Assembly: GCF_900168065.1 (NCBI RefSeq) | Contig: NZ_FUZZ01000003.1 | Coordinates: forward strand, 372,001-436,000 | From: Chitinophaga ginsengisegetis | GTDB taxonomy: Bacteria; Bacteroidota; Bacteroidia; Chitinophagales; Chitinophagaceae | DNA length: 64,000 bases | Direction of reading: 5' to 3' | Shown: in pieces, positions 42,093 through 51,059 of the stretch | How the letters are laid out: the number at the start of each line of letters is the position of its first letter | Numbering within the stretch: position 1 is the first letter of the stretch | Notes under the pieces: generated by a model | Told to the model about the DNA's origin: nothing | The model's input: only the letters and a program-made list of their open reading frames with translations | The model's database searches: none | Translations under genes and position numbers: made by a program

Positions 42093-43100
42093 ATGAAGGG
42101 ATTTCTTCCGGTCATATTGCTTTGTATCATGGCAGTAACCGCGTCCGCGCAAATCACGCAGGACGCTACCAAACAATTAAGGATATACGAAGACGACGAC
42201 TACTTTAATGTATGGGGACGGGGAACAGACCGTGGCTACAGCAACGGCAGCAGCATAGGTTATCTCTACATGAAAAAAAAGAAATCAGTATTCCTCGATA
42301 AATGGATACTTCCCGCAGCAGGCAGAAACGCTGTTAATGTATTTGAGTGGAGTGCCATGCAGGTCATGATCACCCCTAACCAGATTGCAGATACCAGCTT
42401 TAACCCAAAGGACTTTTATTATGCCGGCGCATTGTATGCCACCCATGGGCTCACCTCTTACAACCCCGAAAAAAAGTACAGCTTCCATTCGGAATTTGTA
42501 TTCGGCGTGCTGGGCCCGTGGGCGTTTGCCAAAGAAACCCAAACCTTCTTCCATAAATTTATCGGTTACCAGCCACCCAGGGGCTGGGAATACCAGGTGC
42601 CCAATGCACCGCTGATCAACTATAGTTTCACCTATGAAAAAATGTTGTGGAGCCCCGTTGATTACCTCGAAATTATTGGCAGTGCCAATGCTAAACTGGG
42701 TACCATGACTACCGCCGTAAGCGCCCTCACCTATATCCGGGCAGGACTTTTCAATCCTTACTTTGGCAACCGCTGTTTACCGGTGGCCGTCAAAAAAAGA
42801 TTTCAGCTGTATGCTATGGCCAGGCCACAATTTACTTTTACAGGATATAATGCGCTGTTGCAGGGCGGTATTTTTAAGTCGAGGGATACCAATTTTGAAG
42901 AATTATCCAACTACCAGCAAACGCGGATGCGGCACTTCAGCATTGGCATGGATTACGGCATCGGGATTGTTATTAACCGCGCCACCATCAGCTATACACA
43001 GAAAACCCGCACCGAATGGATGAGCGGTACCGGGAAACATTCCGTGGGCAATATTACCCTCCTCATCCCGATCTCCCGTAAAACTATTCCCGGCAATTAA
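42093..43100 (+). CDS. LpxR-like outer-membrane lipid A deacylase
   Basis: A 335-residue outer-membrane protein with a signal peptide (FLPVILLCIMAVTASAQ). The start YEDDDYFNVWGRGTDRGYSN matches the LpxR family (DUF2219), whose members remove the 3'-linked acyloxyacyl chain from lipid A. It then shows barrel strands and GALYATHGLTSYN in the region of the catalytic His. I chose the ATG at 42093 because the signal peptide follows at once. LpxR-type function in Bacteroidota is not proven, and the lipid A here may differ. It lies 16 bp after the CoA transferase and 25 bp before a small lipoprotein gene. Confidence 0.82.
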   Translation: MKGFLPVILLCIMAVTASAQITQDATKQLRIYEDDDYFNVWGRGTDRGYSNGSSIGYLYMKKKKSVFLDKWILPAAGRNAVNVFEWSAMQVMITPNQIADTSFNPKDFYYAGALYATHGLTSYNPEKKYSFHSEFVFGVLGPWAFAKETQTFFHKFIGYQPPRGWEYQVPNAPLINYSFTYEKMLWSPVDYLEIIGSANAKLGTMTTAVSALTYIRAGLFNPYFGNRCLPVAVKKRFQLYAMARPQFTFTGYNALLQGGIFKSRDTNFEELSNYQQTRMRHFSIGMDYGIGIVINRATISYTQKTRTEWMSGTGKHSVGNITLLIPISRKTIPGN

Positions 43101-43125
43101 TGTTATCTATCAAAACATATTTCCC

Positions 43126-43668
43126 ATGCATGTTAAACTGATAGTACTTGCTGTTTGTATAATGGCCACTGTTTCCTGCGCCAACAGCGGTACAAAAACG
43201 GAGAGCGACAGCACTGCCGCCGGCAGTGATACCACGCTGAACGTAGCGCCCAACCCCAACAGCCAGCTTGAAGTAAAACCCATTTCCGGCTATTTCCTGA
43301 AAAACACGATTACGGTGAATGACAGTCTTACCTTCTGGCTCATTGATAACCAGGCATCGTTCGACAGCCTGTTTGGAATGGCTAAAACCATGAACAATAC
43401 CATCGATAAGCCCGACTTTGGCACGCAGATCGTAGTGGCCGCCACCATGCCGCCTACTTTCTATGGTACGCAGATTCAACTGGAATCCGCTACGTCAGAT
43501 AATGCAAACAACAACGCCACGCTGCATTTTGTGGCTACTTCCAATCCCAGCAGAGGCAGCGCCAGCACCGTTCCGCTATGGCTGGGCGCCGTTCCCAAAA
43601 CCGGCAAAAGCACCTTCCAGCTTTACACCGGCGATCATTTAACAAAAACCATCACTACTCAGCAGTAG
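43126..43668 (+). CDS. Hypothetical lipoprotein
   Basis: A 180-residue lipoprotein (signal LIVLAVCIMATVSC, lipidated Cys18) with a Ser/Thr-rich linker and a beta-rich domain (TVNDSLTFWLIDNQASFDSL, GTQIVVAATMPPTFYGTQIQ). I do not recognise the family. It lies 25 bp after the LpxR-like gene in the same direction, so it may be co-transcribed, and overlaps the convergent SRPBCC gene by 14 bp at its 3' end. Confidence 0.7.
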   Translation: MHVKLIVLAVCIMATVSCANSGTKTESDSTAAGSDTTLNVAPNPNSQLEVKPISGYFLKNTITVNDSLTFWLIDNQASFDSLFGMAKTMNNTIDKPDFGTQIVVAATMPPTFYGTQIQLESATSDNANNNATLHFVATSNPSRGSASTVPLWLGAVPKTGKSTFQLYTGDHLTKTITTQQ

Positions 43669-44131
43669 GCCGGCCAAATATTTTTTCAACGGCCTGAAAC
43701 CGGTATGCAAACAGGGCCTCCAGCTGTTTCTTTACAAACAGCCGGTGAGCCAGTTTACCGAGCCAGCCAAAAGGCAGCCGGTAATGAACCAGGTCCGCCA
43801 TTTTTACGCCGCCGGGTACTGCCTGGAAATGATGTTCATGGTGCCAGATGCTGTAGGGGCCTACCCGTTGCTCATCTACAAAATAATCCAGGTATGCTAC
43901 ATGGGTGATTTCTGTCATCCATTCCAGCGGAATGCCCGCTACCGGTGATACAAAATAGGTGATGATCTGTCCGGGGTACACCTGTCCTGTGTAGGGCGGG
44001 GAAGTAACAGTGAACCGCATAGTGGGAGGCGTAATATGCGCCAGGTTATTGGGGTTGGAAAAATAGTTCCAAACCTCCTCCGGTGGGGCAGGGATCACCT
44101 GGGTATGTTGCATGAAATAAATACTTGCCAT
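43655..44131 (-). CDS. SRPBCC-family (START-like) protein
   Basis: A 158-residue protein of the SRPBCC/cyclase-dehydrase fold: FMQHTQVIPAPPEEVWNYFS, NNLAHITPPTMRFTVTSPPY and YSIWHHEHHFQAVPGGVKMA. These bind a hydrophobic ligand in a deep cavity. From the ATG at 44131 it has no signal peptide. The ligand is not predictable. It is convergent with the lipoprotein gene and divergent from the gene at 44238. Confidence 0.8.
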   Translation of the reverse strand: MASIYFMQHTQVIPAPPEEVWNYFSNPNNLAHITPPTMRFTVTSPPYTGQVYPGQIITYFVSPVAGIPLEWMTEITHVAYLDYFVDEQRVGPYSIWHHEHHFQAVPGGVKMADLVHYRLPFGWLGKLAHRLFVKKQLEALFAYRFQAVEKIFGRPTAE

Positions 44132-44237
44132 ATATAAGATTAAGGAAAAAATATGGTTCTGGTCATTAGCAGCTGCCAAATTCGTATTTCTTTGAAATGA
44201 GTTCGTAAGTTTGTGCCTGATTAATCCGATCAGGTAC

Positions 44238-45695
44238 ATGAATCAATATATCAGGGGCTGGGTTTTCTGGCTGATGTTTATACTCGTTTCCATTTCATTT
44301 ACGCGATGCGCCAACATTGTGCCACCCAGCGGCGGACCGAGGGACAGTGTGCCTCCCGTATTGCTGCAGGCTAACCCCAGGGATTCCACCCTTCACTTCA
44401 ACAGCAAAAAAGTGACGTTCATCTTTGATGAATATGTGGAACTGGATAATGTGAACGATAAGCTGATTGTATCGCCAACGCTGAAACGCACGCCGATTGT
44501 CACGGCCAAGCTGCACACGGTAACCCTTGAAATAAAGGATACGCTGAAACCAAATACCACCTATACTTTCAATTTCGCGGACGCTATCCGGGATATCAAC
44601 GAACGTAATATTTCGGCTGATTTCCAGTATGTGGTGTCCACCGGCGACTATCTCGACAGCCTCCAGGTGTCTGGTCACCTGATAGATGCGGAAAACGGCC
44701 GGGTAGACAGTAACGTGGCTGTTATGCTGTACCGCGATCTGACCGACTCCATTGTGTCGAAGGAAAAACCGGTGTATTACGCTAAAACCAAAGGGGATGG
44801 CTCGTTCCGCTTTAAGAACATTGCACCCGGCTCATATAAAATTTTCGCTCTGAAAGAAGAAGACCGTGACCTGCAGTATAGTCAGCCTACGGAAATGATC
44901 GCCTTCGTGGAGGCGCCGATTGTATTAACAGAAAGCAACCTGGCCGATGTAAACCTGCTGTTGTTTATGGAAGCAGATAGTACCATCAAGCCACCACCTG
45001 AACCTGTTGATTCTTCTATGCTTGAACAGGAAGAGGAAGAAAAGAAAAAGAAGAAGCTGCCGAAACTAACCGCTACTCCTACGCTTGATGGAGGAATGCA
45101 GGAATTGCCGGCGCCGCTGAAGATTACATTTTCGCTGCCACTGAGGAACCTGGACAGCGCCAGAACCATTCTTGGGGAAGACAGCGCCTACACACCGGTT
45201 ACCTTTACCAGCACAATGGATTCTACCCGTACCCAGTTAACAATCGGCTATACCTGGAAAGAAGGCACTCCATACCGGTTCATTATTCCTAAAGATGCGC
45301 CTACCGATACTGCGGGGCAGCAACTGGCCAGGCCGGATACTCTTAATTTCCGGACCAAAAAGGTAGCGGATTACGCCATTTTCACGGTTACAGAACTCAA
45401 TATCAGCGATAGCACAAAAAGTGCCATCAACGATTCCGCCATGCACTATGTAGTGCAGCTGGTACAGGATAAAACCATTAAATATTCCGGCACTGTTGTA
45501 AACGGCAAGTGGAGCCAGCGGTTTATTACACCCGGCGAATACGACATCCGCGTGTTGCTCGATACCAATGGTAATGGCAAATGGGACCGTGGTAGCTACT
45601 ATACCAAGCCTAAAAGGCAGCCGGAGCGGGTAATCAATATTGAAAAAGTAAACCTGAAGGCGTACTGGACGGTACCCAAAAAGATAAGCATCTAA
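44238..45695 (+). CDS. Lipoprotein with N-terminal bacterial Ig-like (SbsA/Big_5) domain
   Basis: A 485-residue lipoprotein. From the ATG at 44238 the signal ends at SISFTRCANIV with the lipidated Cys. The first domain has the Big_5 pattern PPVLLQANPRDSTLHFNSKK, TFIFDEYVELDN, and later TYTFNFADAIRDINERN. A second region (LDSLQVSGHLIDAENGRVDS) resembles a carboxypeptidase-regulatory-like beta-sandwich. A Glu/Lys-rich linker (EQEEEEKKKKKLPK) precedes a C-terminal beta domain. It probably works at the cell surface. It is a single gene ahead of recR. Confidence 0.78.
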   Translation: MNQYIRGWVFWLMFILVSISFTRCANIVPPSGGPRDSVPPVLLQANPRDSTLHFNSKKVTFIFDEYVELDNVNDKLIVSPTLKRTPIVTAKLHTVTLEIKDTLKPNTTYTFNFADAIRDINERNISADFQYVVSTGDYLDSLQVSGHLIDAENGRVDSNVAVMLYRDLTDSIVSKEKPVYYAKTKGDGSFRFKNIAPGSYKIFALKEEDRDLQYSQPTEMIAFVEAPIVLTESNLADVNLLLFMEADSTIKPPPEPVDSSMLEQEEEEKKKKKLPKLTATPTLDGGMQELPAPLKITFSLPLRNLDSARTILGEDSAYTPVTFTSTMDSTRTQLTIGYTWKEGTPYRFIIPKDAPTDTAGQQLARPDTLNFRTKKVADYAIFTVTELNISDSTKSAINDSAMHYVVQLVQDKTIKYSGTVVNGKWSQRFITPGEYDIRVLLDTNGNGKWDRGSYYTKPKRQPERVINIEKVNLKAYWTVPKKISI

Positions 45696-45704
45696 ATAAT
45701 CGTT

Positions 45705-45751
45705 GCGGAGGGAACAGTGCTGCTCCCTCCGCTCCAATATTCCTAACTTTG
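45705..45751 (+). promoter_or_regulatory. Hairpin and -7 box between lipoprotein gene and recR
   Basis: GCGGAGGGA (45705-45713) pairs with TCCCTCCGC (45724-45732), a 9-bp stem without a T run, just after the lipoprotein stop. TAACTTTG (45744-45751) then matches the -7 consensus and ends only 4 bp before the recR ATG. That implies a very short or absent 5' leader. Confidence 0.6.
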
Positions 45752-45755
45752 CACT

Positions 45756-46376
45756 ATGATATTTTCCTCTGCGCTGATAGAAAACGCGGTAAATGAATTT
45801 GCCAAACTGCCGGGCATCGGTAAAAAAACCGCCCTGCGACTGGTGTTGCACCTGCTGAAACAGGAAACAGCCCAGGTGGAACAGTTTGGGGATGTGATAG
45901 CACGGATGCGGCAACAGATACAGTTCTGCAAGGTTTGTCACAATGTGTCGGATGCGGAAGTATGCAGCATCTGCAGCAGTCATTCCCGGCAAAAGCAGGT
46001 GGTATGTGTGGTGGAAAGCATCCGCGATGTGATGGCCATTGAAAACACGCAGCAGTTCAATGGCTTATACCATGTACTGGGTGGGATCATTTCTCCTATT
46101 GATGGTATTGGTCCTGATCAGCTGAATATTCATTCGCTGGTAGAAAGAGTTCAGTATCAGGGAGTAGAAGAAGTGATTATGGCGGTAAGTCCTACTATTG
46201 AAGGGGATACTACTATTTACTATCTCTCTAAAAAATTAAAAGAATTCCCGGTAAAAATTACCACTATTGCCCGTGGTATTGCCTTTGGGGGAGAGCTGGA
46301 ATATGCAGATGAGATGACGCTGGCGAGGTCTATCAGCAACCGGTTACCACTGGAAAGCTATGTACAGAACAAATAA
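45756..46376 (+). CDS. recR: Recombination mediator RecR
   Basis: A 206-residue RecR: N-terminal HhH (EFAKLPGIGKKTALRLVLHL), a four-Cys zinc motif (FCKVCHNVSDAEVCSICSSH), a Toprim domain (VVCVVESIRDVMAIENT) and the Walker B-like C-terminal segment (TIARGIAFGGELEYADEM). RecR works with RecO and RecF to load RecA on gapped DNA. Length and domains are complete. A -7 box nearly abuts its start, and a terminator follows. Confidence 0.97.
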   Translation: MIFSSALIENAVNEFAKLPGIGKKTALRLVLHLLKQETAQVEQFGDVIARMRQQIQFCKVCHNVSDAEVCSICSSHSRQKQVVCVVESIRDVMAIENTQQFNGLYHVLGGIISPIDGIGPDQLNIHSLVERVQYQGVEEVIMAVSPTIEGDTTIYYLSKKLKEFPVKITTIARGIAFGGELEYADEMTLARSISNRLPLESYVQNK

Positions 46377-46404
46377 ATAACGCCTTGAGGTGATATAAAA
46401 AAAT

Positions 46405-46426
46405 ACGGGTGCTCAATAGCACCCGT
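46405..46426. terminator. Terminator between recR and the small minus-strand gene
   Basis: ACGGGTGCT (46405-46413) and AGCACCCGT (46418-46426) pair perfectly around CAAT. The A-rich side serves the minus strand and a CTTCGTTT follows on the plus strand, so it may end transcripts from both directions. Confidence 0.7.
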
Positions 46427-46463
46427 CTTCGTTTAACCTGTAATTCCACGTTATGAAAAGTTG

Positions 46464-46682
46464 TCAGACAGCATCCTTTGAAGGATGGTCCGGAAATATT
46501 GTATGATTGGTTTCTGATTCCTGTTGTTGTTGCAGCTCTTTCCACCGCTGCATTTCATATTTATTCAAGAAGCATACCTTAAACACTTCAGACTGGTTTC
46601 CGTTGCCGGATTGGGGCACTGGTTGTAATCCCAGGCTTGCCAGGTGCTGATGCAGGGTATGAATATGTTCTGATATAGTCAT
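46464..46682 (-). CDS. Small hypothetical protein (72 aa)
   Basis: A 72-residue frame from ATG at 46682 (MTISEHIHTLHQHLASLGLQ) with a helical, polar sequence and no signal peptide. I do not recognise it. Its coding nature is uncertain; it sits alone between recR and metH. It is retained because the frame is clean, has a plausible terminator and its composition is protein-like. Confidence 0.42.
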   Translation of the reverse strand: MTISEHIHTLHQHLASLGLQPVPQSGNGNQSEVFKVCFLNKYEMQRWKELQQQQESETNHTIFPDHPSKDAV

Positions 46683-47105
46683 GACTGACGTTAGTTTTGT
46701 TGTAATAAAATATTTGAGAAGAACTAATGATGAATCTGTTAATTGCAGCAACGGCAACTACAAGGAGTGCAGGCAAAGGGCTGGTGGGAGGCCATAACCG
46801 GGTAAATCACTATATTTCTATCATTTTGTTGCATTGTATCTTTCTATTACCCTACAAATATAGTAGACTTTGTAGACTACTTCCAAATTAAATTTATAGG
46901 TATAAACAAAATCTATATTTATTTATAGAGATATATAGCCTGAAAAAGAGCAGATCAAAGCCGGGCAGATCCCGGAATCCACGCAAATCACAAAACAATA
47001 AATTAGCTGGGAAAAGGTTATATTTGTGGACTCGTTCAGGGTGGATTTGTTTATTGTTCGACCCTGTTCTTTTCTTAACTGTAACTAATAAACGCCTTGA
47101 TAAAT
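46683..47105. other. AT-rich leader upstream of metH, with -7 box
   Basis: 423 bp without a gene. TATATTTG (47019-47026) matches the -7 consensus 80 bp before the ATG at 47106. CAGGGT (47037-47042) and ACCCTG (47061-47066) could form a hairpin in the transcribed leader. I do not see the conserved cobalamin or SAM riboswitch motifs, so I do not call a riboswitch. Confidence 0.45.
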
Positions 47106-48122
47106 ATGAAATCTTTACAAGACTGCGCCAATGAGCGCATACTTATTATCGATGGTGCAATGGGCACCATGATCCAACGATATCAACTCCAGGAATCCGA
47201 CTACAGGGGCACCCGCTTTGCTAACTATCCCAGTGATCTTAAAGGCAATAACGACCTCCTTAATCTTACACAGCCTCATATTATTGAAGCCATTCACAAG
47301 GAGTACCTGGAAGCCGGGGCTGACATTATTGAAACCAATACTTTCAGCAGCACCTCTATTGCTATGGCCGACTACGATATGCAGGCACTGGCCTATGAGC
47401 TGAATGTAGCCGCTGCACAGATAGCCAAAAGAGCTACTGCAGAGTATACCGCTAAAAACCCCGACAAGCCCCGTTTTGTGGCTGGCGCCATAGGGCCCAT
47501 GAATAAAACCTTGTCGCTGTCGCCGGATGTAAATAATCCCGGGTTCCGCTCCGTATACTTCGACGAAGTGGCCGCAGCCTACGAAGAACAGGTGCGTGGC
47601 CTCTCTGAAGGCGGTGTGGATATCCTCCTGATAGAAACCATTTTTGATACGCTGAACTGCAAAGCAGCGATCTATGCCATCAAGAAGTACTACCGCGAAT
47701 CGGGGAAACCCCAGATCCCGGTAATGATTTCCGGTACCATCACAGACGCCTCCGGCAGAACCCTCAGCGGGCAAACCCTGGAAGCATTCTATATCTCTGT
47801 GATGCACGCCAATCCGTTCTCCATCGGTTTAAACTGCGCCTTAGGCGGTCAGCAGATGCGCCCCTATGTAGAGGAGCTTTCCAACATAGCCAGCTGCTAT
47901 GTTAGCTGCTACCCCAACGCCGGCTTACCAAATGCCTTCGGGGAATATGATGAGGAACCGGAAGATACCGCCTGCATTATTGAAGACTTTGCCGCCTCCG
48001 GCTTTGTTAACATAGTAGGTGGCTGCTGCGGTACCACTCCTGATCATATACGCCACATTGCAGAACATGTGAAACATATCAAACCACGCCTCAAACCCGT
48101 ATTAGCCGAAACACTCGCCTGA
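47106..48122 (+). CDS. metH: Methionine synthase, homocysteine-binding (N-terminal) subunit of a split MetH
   Basis: A 338-residue protein equal to the first domain of cobalamin-dependent MetH. It shows ERILIIDGAMGTMIQRYQLQ, ADIIETNTFSSTSIAMADYD, and the zinc ligands Cys in IGLNCALGG and the pair Cys-Cys in IVGGCCGTTPDHI. This module positions and activates homocysteine. The remaining domains are in the next gene, 45 bp downstream. Other organisms have these as one chain. I start at the ATG at 47106 because the frame's earlier start is a TTG at 47097. A long AT-rich leader precedes it. Confidence 0.92.
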   Translation: MKSLQDCANERILIIDGAMGTMIQRYQLQESDYRGTRFANYPSDLKGNNDLLNLTQPHIIEAIHKEYLEAGADIIETNTFSSTSIAMADYDMQALAYELNVAAAQIAKRATAEYTAKNPDKPRFVAGAIGPMNKTLSLSPDVNNPGFRSVYFDEVAAAYEEQVRGLSEGGVDILLIETIFDTLNCKAAIYAIKKYYRESGKPQIPVMISGTITDASGRTLSGQTLEAFYISVMHANPFSIGLNCALGGQQMRPYVEELSNIASCYVSCYPNAGLPNAFGEYDEEPEDTACIIEDFAASGFVNIVGGCCGTTPDHIRHIAEHVKHIKPRLKPVLAETLA

Positions 48123-48167
48123 TCAAACCGTGGCAGGTTTTCTATTCAAACATCACTTACAGCAGAA

Positions 48168-50933
48168 ATGAGCGAAACAACTATAAATAATACAGATACC
48201 GCCAACGAACCTATTGTCAGCGAAGAACGCAGGGTAATCAAACCCTTTATGCGCCTGAGCGGACTGGAACCTTTGGTGGTAAGACCTGAAACCAACTTCA
48301 TTAACGTAGGGGAACGTACCAACGTAACCGGCTCCAAGAAATTTGCCCGTCTCGTAAGAGAAGGACTGTTCGAAGAAGCCCTGTCTGTTGCCCGTCAGCA
48401 GGTAGAAAGCGGTGCGCAGATCCTCGACGTAAACATGGACGATGCCCTGCTCGACGGGGAAACCGCCATGTCTACCTTCCTGAACCTCCTGGCAGGAGAA
48501 CCGGATATTTCCCGTATCCCGGTGATGATCGACTCCAGTAAGTTTTCCGTCATTGAAGCCGGCCTGAAATGCGTACAGGGTAAATGTATTGTGAACTCCA
48601 TCAGCTTAAAGGAAGGAGAAGCCAAATTCATTGAACAGGCGCACATCTGCAAAAGCTACGGCGCTGCCGTAGTTGTAATGGCCTTCGATGAACACGGCCA
48701 GGCCGACACCGAAGAAAAAAGAGTGAGCTTCAGTCACCGCGCCTATAAAATACTCACCGAAGTAGTGGGATACGATCCCCAGGATATCATCTTCGATCCC
48801 AATATCTTCGCCATCGCCACCGGTATCGAAGAACATAATAACTACGCCGTAGAGTTCATTAACGCTACCCGTCGCATCAAACAACTGATGCCCCTGGCAA
48901 AAATCAGCGGCGGCGTAAGTAACGTATCCTTCTCTTTCCGTGGTAACGAAACCGTGAGGGAGGCCATGCACTCCGTATTCCTGTTCCATGCCATCAAAGC
49001 AGGCATGGATATGGGTATTGTGAATGCCGGGATGCTGCAGATTTATGACGACATTGAACCAACCCTCCGCGAACTTTGTGAGGATGCCATACTAAACAGA
49101 AGAGACGACGCAACCGAAAGGCTCATACAGTTCGCAGAAACCGTAAAGGCCAAAGGAAAAGTAGTAGAGAAAGATGAAACCTGGCGACTGGGCTCTGTGG
49201 AAGATCGTTTGAGCCACGCCCTCGTAAATGGTATTACAGACTATATAGATGGAGATACAGAAGAAGCGCGCCAGAAATACCCGCGTCCGCTGGATGTAAT
49301 CGAAGGCCCGCTGATGGCTGGTATGAACATCGTGGGCGACCTCTTTGGCAGCGGTAAAATGTTCCTCCCGCAGGTGGTAAAAAGCGCCCGCGTGATGAAA
49401 AAATCCGTGGCCATCCTCACTCCATATATTGAAGAAGAGAAATTACGTATACAGGCCGAACATGGCGGAGAAATAAAAGCCGCCGGTAAAATTTTGCTGG
49501 CCACCGTAAAAGGCGATGTACACGATATCGGTAAAAACATTGTAGGCGTAGTACTGGCCTGCAACGGCTATGAGATCATTGACCTCGGTGTAATGGTACC
49601 GGCTGAAAAGATCCTCCAGACCGCCCGCCAGGAAAAGGTGGATATAATTGGTTTGAGTGGCCTCATCACGCCTAGTCTCGATGAAATGGTACACGTGGCC
49701 CGCGAACTGAAACGGCAGGATTTCAATATTCCGCTGATCATCGGAGGCGCCACTACCAGCCGTACACACACAGCGGTTAAAATAGCCCAGGAATATGCAC
49801 ATGGCGTAGTACACGTACTGGATGCGTCCCGCAGCGTAACCGTTACCGGCAGCCTGCTTAATAAAGCGTTGAAACCCGACTTCCTGGCCGGTATACAAAC
49901 AGAATATCAAAAGCTGAACGAAGCTTTCAAGAATAAAAAACAAACCAAACAATTCCTCCCGATCGCAGCAGCACAGGCCAACAAAACCGTCATTAACTGG
50001 GATACCTTTACCCCGGTAAAGCCTAAAATGACCGGTGTGATGAAGTTTGAGAACTACGACCTCGGGGAAATTGCGAAGTATATCGACTGGCAGCCATTCT
50101 TCATTGCCTGGGAACTGCATGGTAAATTCCCGCAGATCCTTACCGATGAAGTAGTAGGCGTAGAAGCCACCCGCCTGTTTAATGATGCAAAGGAATTATT
50201 AAACAAAGTAATTGAAGAAAAATGGCTGGGCGCCAATGCTGTTATTGGGCTCTATCCCGCCAGCAGAGTGGCCGCAGATTCCGTGATGGTAACACCCGAA
50301 CAACCGGACATTAAACCGGTACAACTGGAATTCCTGCGTCAGCAGGTAAAGAAAGCACCGGGGCAGCCGAACCTTTCCCTCGCCGATTTCATTGCTCCTG
50401 CCGAATCCGGCAAAACCGACTATATCGGCGGCTTTGCGGTAACCACCGGCGTAGGCATTGAAAAGTGGCTCGATAAATTCAAAGCAGAACACGACGACTA
50501 TAACAGCATCATGCTGAAAGCACTGGCCGACAGGCTCGCCGAAGCCTTTGCAGAACTGATGCACGAACGGGTACGTAAAGAGTTCTGGGGATATGCTACA
50601 GAAGAACACCTGAGCAACGAAGACCTTATCAAAGAAGCCTATGCAGGTATCCGTCCGGCGCCGGGATATCCCGCCTGCCCTGACCATACCGAAAAGTGGA
50701 AATTGTTTGATCTGCTGAACGCCACCGAGAATACTGGTATTACCCTTACCGAATCACTGGCCATGTATCCCGCTTCCAGCGTGAGCGGCTGGTATTTCGC
50801 CAACCCGGAAGGTAAATATTTCGGTCTCGGAAAAATTGAAAAAGACCAGGTAACAGACTATGCTGCCCGTAAGAACTGGACAGTGGAAGAAGCCGAACAG
50901 TGGCTCCGTCCGAACCTCGAATACGATATCTAA
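48168..50933 (+). CDS. metH: Methionine synthase, folate-, B12- and AdoMet-binding (C-terminal) part of a split MetH
   Basis: A 921-residue protein holding MetH domains two to four. The pterin-binding barrel is seen in FINVGERTNVTGSKKFARLV, the helical cap and B12 domain in ATVKGDVHDIGKNIVGVVLA (the DxHxxG motif with the cobalt-ligating His) and GLSGLITPSLDEMVH, and the reactivation domain in the AdoMet-binding GIRPAPGYPACPDHTEKWKL. Together with the preceding gene it makes a complete enzyme, methylating homocysteine with methyl-tetrahydrofolate. The stop is shortly before a long inverted repeat and xth. Confidence 0.95.
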   Translation: MSETTINNTDTANEPIVSEERRVIKPFMRLSGLEPLVVRPETNFINVGERTNVTGSKKFARLVREGLFEEALSVARQQVESGAQILDVNMDDALLDGETAMSTFLNLLAGEPDISRIPVMIDSSKFSVIEAGLKCVQGKCIVNSISLKEGEAKFIEQAHICKSYGAAVVVMAFDEHGQADTEEKRVSFSHRAYKILTEVVGYDPQDIIFDPNIFAIATGIEEHNNYAVEFINATRRIKQLMPLAKISGGVSNVSFSFRGNETVREAMHSVFLFHAIKAGMDMGIVNAGMLQIYDDIEPTLRELCEDAILNRRDDATERLIQFAETVKAKGKVVEKDETWRLGSVEDRLSHALVNGITDYIDGDTEEARQKYPRPLDVIEGPLMAGMNIVGDLFGSGKMFLPQVVKSARVMKKSVAILTPYIEEEKLRIQAEHGGEIKAAGKILLATVKGDVHDIGKNIVGVVLACNGYEIIDLGVMVPAEKILQTARQEKVDIIGLSGLITPSLDEMVHVARELKRQDFNIPLIIGGATTSRTHTAVKIAQEYAHGVVHVLDASRSVTVTGSLLNKALKPDFLAGIQTEYQKLNEAFKNKKQTKQFLPIAAAQANKTVINWDTFTPVKPKMTGVMKFENYDLGEIAKYIDWQPFFIAWELHGKFPQILTDEVVGVEATRLFNDAKELLNKVIEEKWLGANAVIGLYPASRVAADSVMVTPEQPDIKPVQLEFLRQQVKKAPGQPNLSLADFIAPAESGKTDYIGGFAVTTGVGIEKWLDKFKAEHDDYNSIMLKALADRLAEAFAELMHERVRKEFWGYATEEHLSNEDLIKEAYAGIRPAPGYPACPDHTEKWKLFDLLNATENTGITLTESLAMYPASSVSGWYFANPEGKYFGLGKIEKDQVTDYAARKNWTVEEAEQWLRPNLEYDI

Positions 50934-50952
50934 AAGCATTACAGCCTGAATT

Positions 50953-51019
50953 ATTACGGATCTGTGGAGGGATAACAGCGGAATTTTTCGCCTTTATTAT
51001 CTGACCACAGGTCCGTAAT
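50953..51019 (+). terminator. Long inverted repeat between metH and xth
   Basis: ATTACGGATCTGTGG (50953-50967) pairs with CCACAGGTCCGTAAT (51005-51019), 15 bp with one G-T, around a 37-nt loop that includes AATTTTTC. There is no clean T run after the stem. It may be a terminator for metH or an operator/hairpin in the xth leader. Confidence 0.45.
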
Positions 51020-51059
51020 TCGTAAATTTAAGGATGTAATTCCCTAAACAACACCCAAC

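Noticed and set aside
46683..47105. Possible cobalamin or SAM riboswitch ahead of metH
   Set aside because: The B12-box-type and SAM-type conserved cores were not seen; only a short hairpin and a -7 box. A covariance-model search would settle this.
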